A stretch of 64,000 nucleotides of DNA from Rhizobiaceae bacterium (GTDB taxonomy: Bacteria; Pseudomonadota; Alphaproteobacteria; Rhizobiales; Rhizobiaceae): contig JACVCH010000017.1 of the NCBI GenBank assembly GCA_016742175.1, positions 1-64,000 on the forward strand, given 5' to 3'. Position 1 is the first letter of the stretch. Every line of letters begins with the position of its first letter. Both the position numbers and the translations under genes were made by a program. Shown here piece after piece: positions 9,001-16,081 of this stretch. The notes beneath the pieces are model-generated. The model searched no databases, was not told the DNA's origin, and saw only the letters and a list, made by a program, of their open reading frames with translations.

Positions 9001-10238
9001 CGCATCGGATCGTGTTCCGGTCGAATGGTGGGAATGACACGATCGTTGGGGCTTTGCGGCCGCAGGATGTGATCGACCTTGGCGGCGACGGGGCGGATTA
9101 TGTTGAGGTTGTGAATGGGGACGGGAGCCGGACGGTTTCGGCGAACGGGCATTCGGTGACGTATTTCGGTTCGCCGTCGGTGGGTGACAACGACGACCAT
9201 GACGACGACGATGATGATCACGACGATGATGATGATCACGACGACGATGATGATCATGACGACGACGATCATGGGTCGTGCGGGGACGATGACGGCGATG
9301 GTCCGTCGGTTCCCGGGCCGTCTTCGGGGTCGGGTCCGGCGTACCAGGTGGGGACGGGTGCGGCGGACGTGCTGGTGGGCAGTGCCGTGGCCGACACGCT
9401 GATCGGCCATGGCGGCGACGACACGATGCTGGGCGGGGCGGGCGACGACGTGCTGCTTGGCGGCGACGGGCGCGATTACCTGTTCGGCGACGACGGCCGC
9501 GACGTGCTCCATGGCGGGGCCGGCGATGACGACCTGTTCGGCGGGGCGGGCAACGACACGCTTCTCGGCGACGGCGGCAACGACCGCATCTATGGCGGCT
9601 CGGGCCGCGACTATGTCAATGCCGGAGCGGGCAACGACACGGTGTTCGCCGGCGGCGGCGACGACATCGTGGTGGCGGAGGCCGGCGACGGCGACGACAC
9701 CTATTATGGCGGCGAGGGGGACGGCGATGCCGGCACCGACACGCTCGACATGTCGTCGATCACCGCCGCCATCGTCGCCGACCTCGGCACCGGCTTCATG
9801 GGCCGCGGCCATGTCGCCTCGCTGGCGACCGGCAACGACACGATCTGGGGCTTCGAGAACATCGTCACCGGGTCGGGCAACGACACGATCACGGCGAGCG
9901 GGGCGGTCAATGTGATGGATGGCGGGGCCGGCCAGGACGTGTTCCGGTTCCTGTCGGGGGCGGATGCGGACGGCGACACGATCCTCGGCTTTGCGGTCGG
10001 CGACCGGATCGACCTGTCGATGGCCGACGCCAATGCCTGCGTTGCCGGCAACCAATCGTTCGAACTGGTGACGGGGGAGGCGTTCACCGCCCGCGGCCAG
10101 CTGATGGTCAGCCACGAGGCGCGCGAGGACGGCGACTACACGATCGTCCACCTCAACACGACCGGCGGCGCGGAGGCCGACTACAAGTTCGCGATCAAGG
10201 GCTCGCACAATCTGAGCGAGAGCGACTTCACCCTTTAA
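3060..10238 (+). CDS. Giant RTX protein with animal-type haem peroxidase domain (MopA-like)
   Basis: Protein of 2,392 residues without a signal peptide, as expected for T1SS cargo. The animal-type haem peroxidase domain covers roughly residues 270-900: distal-His motif FFGQFFDHGLDL (His295), a conserved segment HHIFHSEHNR near 560-570, and proximal-His motif VYRFGHSML (His690). RTX nonapeptide repeats of the GGxGxDxhx type follow in blocks at about 1035-1180, 1595-1690, 1740-1840 and 2100-2250. An Asp/His tract lies at about 2043-2077. The C-terminus ends in SESDFTL, typical of T1SS signals. The combination is that of MopA, the Mn(II)-oxidising peroxidase of Aurantimonas and Erythrobacter. 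Other substrates (halides, phenolics) are possible. The T1SS ATPase follows directly. Confidence 0.9.
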   Translation: MSALKLNIADLQFILNQIKIAEANSTAHVGGAAVDLRAVYVDPTGNTVDASGVPYSPATHPTLTLVLAIPDPHVPNGLRTVDGTYNSLIAGRESWGASGEPMPRLFDPNWVNEEDDTFAFVPNGNNDYQTAGNVADADPRIISNLVVDMSINNPAAILAALTYAGSEDPMADLESIMALKLNETEAQAALLEAQDDLTAATAALNTAIGIYTATPSATTLDAVQAAAQAVDDAEAAIAQAQAVIDNPQAAMIEKAMSLGITFNQGSIDIPNIAPDEGLSAPFNAWMTFFGQFFDHGLDLISKGGNGTVYVPLANDDPLVMGADGVFGTADDLSPNLRFMALTRATPVDGSQRNVTTPFVDQNQTYTSHASHQVFLREYVMVAGRPVATGHLLTGEDGGLATWADVKAQAAEMLGITLTDMDVFAVPLLRTDAYGEFIRDANGFPQVVTGIGADGIPNTADDIVISGTPGAPVSLTAAIRTDNAFLDDIAHNAVPGTIFDSNGPAVPGGEVVVQADTDDDTGNAILTDFRGRKVAYDNELLDRHYITGDGRGNENIGLTAVHHIFHSEHNRQVDQQKVTILQSGDLAFVNEWLRVDIDQATLNAFNAGYNAAVNKAVFLEGSTLFNGTGWDGERLFQAGRFATEMQYQHLVFEEFARKIQPNIDIFVFNSITDVNPTIFSEFANVVYRFGHSMLTENMPRIDASGNAMDDELGLVEAFLNPVLFDHYENAAGDLVKISHDEGAAAIVRGMTIERGNEIDEFVVNALRNNLLGLPLDLATINIARGRDTGMPTLNQARQQLFDASGSSFLTPYTSWAEFAANLKNPLSVVNFIAAYGTHASITGTLEQKRDAAWALVFGGDGAPEDRLEFLNSSGNGWNAESSGLNAIDLWIGGLAEKKMPFGGFLGSTFNAVFELQLENLQDGDRFYYLTRTQGQNFLNALEQNSFAKMIMANTNLAQAGLDGIRGTADDVIERHIGVDSFATYDYVFEVDATKQADYNGAAAGVDPAGNDPTLEALGLTKVLRNDPGTPGADANYIRVFGGEHVVVGGTNGNDTIITDFGDDGIWGDAGDDRIESGAGVDLVNGGAGDDIITDSGDTGDFLKGDEGNDVIANSNGLDILMGGSGKDVHFVGVDASEVFAGEGDDFILGGDDMDFLLGNEGDDWIEAGGGFDTTAGDNSELFFNSAIIGHDVMFAGNDEHDFDAESGDDIMVQGESVMRNEGMFGFDWSIYKGVAFGADADLRVPIFTTEQEDILRNRFDKTEALSGWNHDDVLRGDDRVFEDIAEGATVGTTEGVFFNDGLDQAGIDRIEKLDEIVAIDPATGFFERGNILLGGLGDDLLQGNAGDDILDGDRWLNVRIRITGNQNDENTAANEIATVDSLKHVFTPQSAGANTTWIGKSLFDLLLTREIRPGQMHIVREIVNPDDEAVENDTDTAVFNDIAENYTIIAAEDGTITVTHNTISDGLIDPRTGRALLSDGVDTLRNIEMLQFTDRTIAATEIVNRPFDRLLISSTDAGVLSATTVPPGVTGLTFQWQSLNADGTWSNLLIDGNPVTGTPISGLAFAGLEIRVVASYGIASAASENTAIIGTVNDDDIDGSTRPNIIIGLAGDDRISGDIGNDDLRGGVGDDRLDGGDGDDSLSGGDGVDRLDGRDGNDTLLGGNDDDVMTGGHGDDVVDGGAGAADVVNFELGIDAYELVRNGINVIVTDGRGAEGDGVDTVRNVEQFDFGGTIYNYSPNATANDDLLVGTAIADLIGGGAGNDLIFGAGGGDTLNGAAGNDTIHGGAGDDDINGGLDNDTLFGDDGNDNITGAAGADTINGGAGNDVINSGADNDTIIQLSTDGRDIVNGQGGVDTYRLLGAAGAETFGIHAVIGGANAPVRNALQALGITFAATTEIVITRTVGGVTTVVTELDNIEEIEVNSLAVSANDANGIPNDGASDGDTIEVHGNFTPTSLNFSTITIDGNAGDDVIDISGLLSAHRIVFRSNGGNDTIVGALRPQDVIDLGGDGADYVEVVNGDGSRTVSANGHSVTYFGSPSVGDNDDHDDDDDDHDDDDDHDDDDDHDDDDHGSCGDDDGDGPSVPGPSSGSGPAYQVGTGAADVLVGSAVADTLIGHGGDDTMLGGAGDDVLLGGDGRDYLFGDDGRDVLHGGAGDDDLFGGAGNDTLLGDGGNDRIYGGSGRDYVNAGAGNDTVFAGGGDDIVVAEAGDGDDTYYGGEGDGDAGTDTLDMSSITAAIVADLGTGFMGRGHVASLATGNDTIWGFENIVTGSGNDTITASGAVNVMDGGAGQDVFRFLSGADADGDTILGFAVGDRIDLSMADANACVAGNQSFELVTGEAFTARGQLMVSHEAREDGDYTIVHLNTTGGAEADYKFAIKGSHNLSESDFTL
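9187..9288 (+). repeat. Asp/His-coding low-complexity tract
   Basis: GAC/GAT and CAC/CAT codons alternate to encode about 34 residues made almost only of Asp with single His at intervals of about six residues. It forms a linker inside the haem-peroxidase/RTX protein, between two RTX regions. Such a tract would be strongly acidic and able to bind divalent metal ions; that role is inferred. Confidence 0.85.
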
Positions 10239-10248
10239 GGGGGGCGCC

Positions 10249-10360
10249 GTCCCGCCGGCGGGGGGAACCGCCGGCGGGACATTCTCAAGGGTCAGTCCCG
10301 CCACATGGCGGGGTGCAGGAGAAGTCCCGCCGGGGAGGCGGGGGTCCCGCCTGGCGGGAT
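10249..10360 (+). repeat. Cluster of four GTCCCGCC hairpins between cargo and ATPase genes
   Basis: Four short inverted repeats built on GTCCCGCC...GGCGGGA lie in tandem: a perfect 13-bp stem (10249-10261 with 10268-10280), then about 10297-10312, 10326-10342 and 10344-10359. There is no strong T run. The array can act as a leaky terminator or mRNA-stabilising structure between the cargo gene and the secretion genes, as is known between hlyA and hlyB in E. coli. That role is an inference by analogy. Confidence 0.7.
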
Positions 10361-10398
10361 TTGTGTAACGGGGTCACTCTCGGTTCGGGGTCAGTGCC

Positions 10399-12156
10399 AT
10401 GGGCAAGAATGCGAAGAGCGCCGCGGCGCGGCGCAAGGCGGAACAGATGACGAAGGGGCTGCGCGGGGTCGTGGCCTATCTGTTCACGGTGTCGGGGGTC
10501 ATCAACATCCTGGCGCTGACGGGCGCCTTCTACATGCTGCAGATCTACGACCGGGCGCTGACCAGCGGCTCGATGCCGACTTTGGTGGCGATCTCGGTGC
10601 TGGCGATCGGGCTCTATCTGTTCCAGGGCCTGTTCGACGTCATCCGCTCGCAGATCCTGGTGCGGGTGGGGGCGAGGCTCGACGCGCGGATCGCGCCTTT
10701 GGCGCACGAGGTGGCGATCGACATGCCGCGCTTCGGCTTCTCGACGGCCGAGGCGCTGGAGCGCGGCCGCGACGTCGACACGGTGCGCGGGTTTTTGGGC
10801 AGCCAGGGGCCGGTGGCGCTGTTCGACCTGCCCTTCGTGCCGGTGTTCCTGGTGTTCGTCTATATCCTCCATCCGCTGCTCGGCGCGCTGACGCTCGGCG
10901 GGGCGTTCGTCCTGACGGTGCTGACGGTGATCACCGAACTTCTGACACGGCGCCTGTCGGGCTCGACGCAGCAGGCGCTGGTGGCGCGCAACACGATCGC
11001 GGATTCGAACGCGCGCAATGCCGACATCGTCAAGGCGATGGGGTTCTCCCGCCGGGCGGTGGCGCGGTTCGCGCGCGCCAACGAGGACCATCTCGACCTG
11101 CAGACCCGCACCAACGACATCTCCGGCACGTTCGGGGCCCTGTCGCGGGTGCTGCGGATGATCCTGCAATCGGCGGTGCTGGGGCTCGGCGCGTATCTGA
11201 CGATCCTGGGCGAACTGTCGGCCGGCGCGATCATCGCCGCCTCGGTCGCCTCGGCGCGGGCGCTGGCGCCGATCGATCTGGCCATCGGCAACTGGAAGAG
11301 CGTGGTGGCGGCGCGGGCGGCGTTCGGGCGGCTGAAGGAGACGGTGATCGCGCTCGCCGACGCGGCGCCGCCGATGGCGCTGCCGGCGCCGACGGCGTCG
11401 CTGCGGGTGGAGGGGATCACGGTCGCCGCGCCGGGCTCGGGCCGGGTGCTCCTGAGCGACGTCGCCTTCGAGATCAAGGCCGGCCAGGCGCTCGGCATCA
11501 TCGGCCCGTCGGGCGGCGGCAAGACGACGCTGGTGCGGGCGCTGACCGGGATCTGGCCAAGCCTGCGCGGGGCGGTGCGGCTCGACGAGGCGGAGCTTGG
11601 CCAATGGGACGCCGAGGCGCTCGGACGCCATGTCGGCTACCTGCCGCAGGACGTGGCGCTGCTCGACGGCGACATCCAGGAGAACATCGCGCGGCTCGAG
11701 GCCGAGGCCGAGCCGCGGGCGATCGTGGCGGCGGCGCGGGCGGCGGGCGTGCACGAGATGATCGTGCGGCTGCCCGAAGGCTACCACACGGCGCTCGGGC
11801 CGCAGGGCATGGCGCTGTCGGGCGGGCAGCGCCAGCGCATCGGGCTCGCCCGGGCGCTTTACGGCGATCCGTTCCTGGTCGTGCTCGACGAGCCGAACTC
11901 GAACCTCGACGCGGAGGGCGAGGCGGCGCTGACGGCGGCGATCGAGGCGGTCAAGGCGCGCGGCGGCATCGCGGTCGTCGTCGCCCACCGGCCGAGCGCG
12001 CTTTCCGCGGTCGACATGATCGCGGTGATCCAGGCCGGCCGGCTGGCCGCGTTCGGGCCGAAGGACGAGATCATCGGCCAGCCGCGCAGCGAGGCCCAGC
12101 CGCAACCCCAACGCAAGGAGGCGCGCGCCCGCGTATCCGCGCGTGTATCGGCATGA
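10399..12156 (+). CDS. T1SS ABC transporter, permease-ATPase (PrtD/HlyB type)
   Basis: Protein of 585 residues. The N-terminal half is a transmembrane domain (segments near 25-50, 58-80, 150-190, 250-285) without the C39-type N-terminal domain, which fits the PrtD class used for RTX cargo. The ATPase half has Walker A GPSGGGKTT (about 368), signature LSGGQRQR, Walker B FLVVLDEP and switch His in VVVAHRPS. It should energise export of the preceding haem peroxidase and perhaps the following RTX protein. The stop overlaps the next start (ATGA), showing translational coupling. The ribosome site is modest (GGGGTCAGTGCC). Confidence 0.93.
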   Translation: MGKNAKSAAARRKAEQMTKGLRGVVAYLFTVSGVINILALTGAFYMLQIYDRALTSGSMPTLVAISVLAIGLYLFQGLFDVIRSQILVRVGARLDARIAPLAHEVAIDMPRFGFSTAEALERGRDVDTVRGFLGSQGPVALFDLPFVPVFLVFVYILHPLLGALTLGGAFVLTVLTVITELLTRRLSGSTQQALVARNTIADSNARNADIVKAMGFSRRAVARFARANEDHLDLQTRTNDISGTFGALSRVLRMILQSAVLGLGAYLTILGELSAGAIIAASVASARALAPIDLAIGNWKSVVAARAAFGRLKETVIALADAAPPMALPAPTASLRVEGITVAAPGSGRVLLSDVAFEIKAGQALGIIGPSGGGKTTLVRALTGIWPSLRGAVRLDEAELGQWDAEALGRHVGYLPQDVALLDGDIQENIARLEAEAEPRAIVAAARAAGVHEMIVRLPEGYHTALGPQGMALSGGQRQRIGLARALYGDPFLVVLDEPNSNLDAEGEAALTAAIEAVKARGGIAVVVAHRPSALSAVDMIAVIQAGRLAAFGPKDEIIGQPRSEAQPQPQRKEARARVSARVSA

Positions 12157-14588
12157 TCATCACCGCAAAGGCGACCCAGCCCCAGACCCCGTCGCGGCCC
12201 GCCGACCCGGCCGAGGCCTATGTGCTGAAGAACGCGCATGAGAAGTCGAAGACGCCCTATGCGTTCTTCCTCGTCCTGATGGGGCTCGGGCTTTACCTGA
12301 AGTCGATCTTCCCCGGCTGGTCGCAGCCCGCCGAGGAGGCGGAAGGCGGGTTCGACGAGGCCGGCACGGCCGACCCGCTGACCGCCGAGCTTTCTGCGGC
12401 CGACACCCAGCCGGCGGGCGAGGAGGAGCTGACCACCGGCACGCCGGGCGCCGATCCCGGCCCGGGCGCGTTCTCGGGCGGCGCGCTGGTCGCGCTCCAG
12501 CCCTCGGCCCGGTTCAGCCTGATCGATTCGCCGGCGGTCGACTTCTTCTTCCCCGGCGCCGAGCCGGACGCCTTCACCCTGGTCGAGCCCTACCGGCAGA
12601 GCCTGCGGGCGACGAACGACAATTTGCCCGACTTCGTCGGCGGTGCCGGGGGCACGGGTGGTGCCGGGGGCACCGGGGGTGCCGGCGGCACTGGCAGCAC
12701 GGGCGGCAACAACCCGGACGGGCCCGGCAATCCGGACAATCCAGACGGTCCCGATGACCCGGACGGTCCGGACGGTCCGGATGGTCCCGGCGATCCCGAT
12801 GACCCGGTCTGCGCCGGGCCGGGCAGCGGTGGGCCGTGCGACGACGAGGAGGACGACGACGACGAGGAGGCCGTCAACCGCGCGCCGCGCGTTGCCGGGC
12901 CCGTCCATCTCTACGACCTGACCGGCTGCGCGATCCTGGCGATCGGCCTCCTCGACCTGTTGCGCGGGGCGAGCGACCCGGACGGCGACGCGCTCACCGT
13001 CGCCGGGCTCACCGCCTCGTCGGGCACCTTGTCGGCGACGGCCTTCGGCTGGACCTTCCAGCCGGCGCCCTTCGCGCCCGGGCCGGTCGTCTTGACCTAC
13101 ACCATCACCGACGGCGCGCTGTCGGTCGCGCAGACCGCGCACTTCACGGTTCTGGCGCGCGGCTGGTTCGAGGGCAGCGCCGGCGACGACGTCCTCACCG
13201 GCTCCAATTGCGCCGACGACATGGAGGGCGGGGCCGGCGACGACGTCATCGACGGGCGCGCCGGCAACGACGTCATCGCGGCCGGGTCGGGCGACGACCA
13301 CATCATCGCCGGCGACGGCGACGACACGGTCCATGCCGGCTCGGGCGACGACATCGTGCTCGCCGGGCGCGGCAACGACATCGTCTTCGGCGGCGCCGGC
13401 GACGACCGCCTGTTCGGCGAGGCGGGCGACGACATCCTTCATGGCGAGGACGGCGACGACTTCCTCTCCGGCGGCGACGGCAACGACATGCTGTTCGGCG
13501 GCGCCGGCGACGACGCGCTTCAGGGCGAGGCGGGCGACGACCTTCTCGACGGCGGCGCCGGCGAGGACCGTCTCGACGGTGGTGACGGCAATGACCGCCT
13601 GTTCGGCGCGGCCGGCGACGACCGTCTCGACGGCGGGGCGGGCGACGACGTCCTTTCCGACGGCGCGGGAAGCGACATCGTCCTTGGCGGGACCGGCGAC
13701 GACACGGTGGTCGCCGCCATGGACGGCGCCGACGACCGGTATGATGGCGGCGCCGACTACGACACGGTCGACTACTCGCTGGCCGAGCTGAAGCTTGCCA
13801 TCGACATGGAACTCGGCACCGCCGCCGGCGCCGAGATCGGCTGCGACACCATCACCGGCTTCGAGGCGGTGATCGCCGGGGCCGGCGACGACACCATCAC
13901 CGGCAGCGCCGGCGACGACCACATCGAGGCCGGTGCCGGCGACGACCACGTCGAAGCCGGCGCCGGCGACGACACGATCGCGGACGGGGCGGGAAGCGAC
14001 ACCGTCCTCGCCGGTTCCGGCGACGACACCGTCATCGCCGCCATGGACGGCGCCGACGACGTCTATGACGGCGGCGCCGATTGCGACGTGCTCGACTACT
14101 CCGCCGCCACCGGCGATCTTCTGATCGACCTGGCCGGCGGACAGGCGAGCGGCATCGAGATCGGCTGCGACACCATCACCGGCTTCGAGACGGTGATCGC
14201 CGGGGCGGGCGACGACCACTTCGTCCTCGGCACGGAAGCGGCCGCGCTCTACGGCGGGGCGGGCGAGAATGTGTTCGAGTTCGCCGGTCCCGGCGAGGCC
14301 ACTGCCCAGCCGCTCATCTTCGAGATCCACGACTTCAAGGCCGGCGACCGCATCCGCATGGACAAGTACGAGATGTTCGAGGCCGTCTTCGACGACCTCG
14401 AGGACCAGTTCGAGACGATCTACGGCAGCAAGGTCGACGAGGCCGACTTCGCCGTGCGCACCCGGCTCGAGGAGATCGACGGCATCACCCGCACCATCAT
14501 CGAGGCCGACTTCAACCGCGACGACACGTTCGAGACCGCCATCATCATCGACGGGCGCCACGTCCTCGTCATGGTCGAGACGGCGTGA
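12153..14588 (+). CDS. RTX calcium-binding protein with N-terminal membrane segment
   Basis: Protein of 811 residues, start overlapping the ATPase stop. Residues 36-50 (YAFFLVLMGLGLYLK) form a short hydrophobic segment after a polar N-terminus. A Gly/Thr then Asp/Pro/Gly linker covers about 163-215 and an acidic run DDEEDDDDEE about 230. A cadherin-like or VCBS-like beta domain spans about 245-330. Many RTX nonapeptide repeats span about 340-620, and a non-repeat C-terminal region of about 130 residues ends the protein. Ordinary T1SS cargo has no N-terminal membrane segment, so this may be a membrane-tethered calcium-binding partner of the export apparatus or a surface protein retained in the envelope. 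The gene is embedded between ATPase and adaptor genes. Confidence 0.85.
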   Translation: MIITAKATQPQTPSRPADPAEAYVLKNAHEKSKTPYAFFLVLMGLGLYLKSIFPGWSQPAEEAEGGFDEAGTADPLTAELSAADTQPAGEEELTTGTPGADPGPGAFSGGALVALQPSARFSLIDSPAVDFFFPGAEPDAFTLVEPYRQSLRATNDNLPDFVGGAGGTGGAGGTGGAGGTGSTGGNNPDGPGNPDNPDGPDDPDGPDGPDGPGDPDDPVCAGPGSGGPCDDEEDDDDEEAVNRAPRVAGPVHLYDLTGCAILAIGLLDLLRGASDPDGDALTVAGLTASSGTLSATAFGWTFQPAPFAPGPVVLTYTITDGALSVAQTAHFTVLARGWFEGSAGDDVLTGSNCADDMEGGAGDDVIDGRAGNDVIAAGSGDDHIIAGDGDDTVHAGSGDDIVLAGRGNDIVFGGAGDDRLFGEAGDDILHGEDGDDFLSGGDGNDMLFGGAGDDALQGEAGDDLLDGGAGEDRLDGGDGNDRLFGAAGDDRLDGGAGDDVLSDGAGSDIVLGGTGDDTVVAAMDGADDRYDGGADYDTVDYSLAELKLAIDMELGTAAGAEIGCDTITGFEAVIAGAGDDTITGSAGDDHIEAGAGDDHVEAGAGDDTIADGAGSDTVLAGSGDDTVIAAMDGADDVYDGGADCDVLDYSAATGDLLIDLAGGQASGIEIGCDTITGFETVIAGAGDDHFVLGTEAAALYGGAGENVFEFAGPGEATAQPLIFEIHDFKAGDRIRMDKYEMFEAVFDDLEDQFETIYGSKVDEADFAVRTRLEEIDGITRTIIEADFNRDDTFETAIIIDGRHVLVMVETA

Positions 14589-14614
14589 GCGGCACCAGGA
14601 CAGGGACCACCACA

Positions 14615-15985
14615 ATGGCAACCAGAAAGACCACCGCCGCCAGCCGCAGCCGCCAGGCAAACGGCACTGCCCCCGGCACCGGAGGTGCCCCTGGCACTGC
14701 CCCTGGCGCCTACCGGATGCGCGGGCGCATGCTCGCCGGCGCCGCGCTCGGCCTGCTCCTCATCGGCGGGGCCGGCGGCTGGGCCGCCACCGCGCAATTG
14801 TCGGGCGCGGTGATCGCGCAGGGCGTCGTCGCCGTCGACCAGAATTTGAAGACCATCCAGCACCGCGACGGCGGCATCGTCTCGACCATCGCGGTGCGCG
14901 AGGGCGACGAGGTGCGCGAAGGCGACGTCCTGATCCGCCTCGAGGACGCGCAGACGCGGGCCGAACTTGCCATCCTCAACACCCAGATCGGCGAGCTCGC
15001 CGTGCGCCGCGCGCGCCTCATCGCCGAGCGCGACGGCCAGGGCGCCATCATCCTCGACGCCGCCATCGACCAAAGCGAGGCGGCCGTCGCCGCGCTGGTC
15101 AAGGGCGAGACGCGGCTCTTTGCCGGCAACCGCGCCCACCGCGAAAGCCAGAAGCAGCAGCTCGAACTGTCCGTCGCCCAGATCGGCGAGGAGATCACCG
15201 GGCTCAAGTCCCAGCAGCTCGCCAAGGGCGACGAACTCGTCCTCGTCGAGGACGAATACGCCAAGATCAAGGGCCTCGCCGACAAGGGCCTCGTCGAGGG
15301 CTCGCGCGCCTCGGCCGGCGCCCGCGACCGCGCCCGCCTCAGGGGCGAAAGCGGCGAGATCGACGCCGCCATCGCCCGCGCCAAGGCGCGCATAAGCGAG
15401 ATCCGCCTGCAGGTCATCGCCATCGACGAGAACGCCCGCACCGAGGCGCAGCGCGAACTCTCGCTCGTCGAGACCCGGCTGGCCGAACTCAAGGAACGCC
15501 AGACCGCCGCCGACGACCGCCTCGCGCGCACCGACATCAAGGCGCCGATCGCCGGCACCATCAACGAACTCAACGTCACCACCATCGGCGGCGTCATCAC
15601 GCCTGCCGAAATCCTCGCCACCATCGTGCCGCAAGACGCCAGGCTCAAGATCGAGGCCAAGATCGCGCCCGCCGCCATCGACCAGGTCGCCGCCGGCCAG
15701 ACCGCCCGCCTGCGCTTCTCCGCCTTCAACCAGCGCACCACGCCGGAACTGACCGCCCGCGTCCAGCAAATCTCCCCCGCCACCACCCGCGATCCGGCCA
15801 CCGGCGATATCTACTACCTCGCCGACATCGAACTCGACCCCGGCGAACTCGCCAAACTCGACGGCAAACACCTCATCCCCGGAATGCCCGTCGAAACCTT
15901 CGTCGAAACCCAACCCAGAACAGCTCTCTCCTACCTCGCAAAACCAATCACAGACCAGTTCCAAAGAGCCCTCAAGGAACGGTGA
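14615..15985 (+). CDS. HlyD-family T1SS periplasmic adaptor
   Basis: Protein of 456 residues. A flexible Thr/Pro/Gly/Ala N-terminus (about 1-35) precedes one membrane helix (about 40-62). A biotinyl-lipoyl-like half (TIQHRDGGIVSTIAVREGD), a long coiled-coil hairpin (about 110-300) and a C-terminal beta-barrel region (TDIKAPIAGTINELNV onward) follow. It bridges the ABC ATPase at 10399 and an outer-membrane TolC-type channel that is not encoded in this window. The ATG is chosen because AGGACAGGGA precedes it. The last 140 coding bases are almost identical to the window start and use AGA, ACA, CCA and GCA codons that are scarce in the rest of the gene. Confidence 0.92.
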   Translation: MATRKTTAASRSRQANGTAPGTGGAPGTAPGAYRMRGRMLAGAALGLLLIGGAGGWAATAQLSGAVIAQGVVAVDQNLKTIQHRDGGIVSTIAVREGDEVREGDVLIRLEDAQTRAELAILNTQIGELAVRRARLIAERDGQGAIILDAAIDQSEAAVAALVKGETRLFAGNRAHRESQKQQLELSVAQIGEEITGLKSQQLAKGDELVLVEDEYAKIKGLADKGLVEGSRASAGARDRARLRGESGEIDAAIARAKARISEIRLQVIAIDENARTEAQRELSLVETRLAELKERQTAADDRLARTDIKAPIAGTINELNVTTIGGVITPAEILATIVPQDARLKIEAKIAPAAIDQVAAGQTARLRFSAFNQRTTPELTARVQQISPATTRDPATGDIYYLADIELDPGELAKLDGKHLIPGMPVETFVETQPRTALSYLAKPITDQFQRALKER

Positions 15986-16021
15986 CAAAACCGGCGCACG
16001 CGCAAACACCGAAAGAACGAA

Positions 16022-16055
16022 GAACCGCCCGGTAAATGCCGGGCGGTTCGGTGTT
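16022..16055 (+). terminator. Intrinsic terminator closing the T1SS operon
   Basis: A perfect 11-bp stem (16022-16032 with 16039-16049) with a 6-base loop is followed by GGTGTT. The stem sequence is the same as that of the hairpin at 172-206. Confidence 0.75.
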
Positions 16056-16081
16056 GATGGATCAGTCGCAAAGGTGCGGGA

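Noticed and set aside
9187-9288. The GAC/GAT repeat as a CRISPR or tandem DNA repeat
   Set aside because: It is in frame within the peroxidase gene and encodes an Asp/His linker; there are no spacers or a constant repeat unit.
2946-10304. A 2,452-codon open frame antisense to the whole haem-peroxidase gene
   Set aside because: It is a by-product of GC-rich codon use and RTX repeats (GGC GAC type codons) on the coding strand. The translation is a low-complexity mix of Val, Ala, Asp and Arg with no family features, and the plus-strand protein has clear domains and motifs.
10249-10360. The hairpin array as an insertion-sequence end or attachment site
   Set aside because: No transposase or integrase gene and no flanking target duplication are visible; the array lies neatly between two genes of one secretion locus.
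10305-12152. Extending the 811-residue RTX protein upstream in the same frame to give 1,427 residues
   Set aside because: The extension would overlap the entire ABC ATPase gene in another frame, and its translation is Arg/Gly/Ala-rich with no domain. The ATG at 12153 overlapping the ATPase stop is the natural start.
11859-14660. A long minus-strand frame (933 codons) opposite the second RTX gene
   Set aside because: Again a shadow of RTX repeats; the sense strand encodes the RTX protein and is coupled to the ATPase gene by ATGA.
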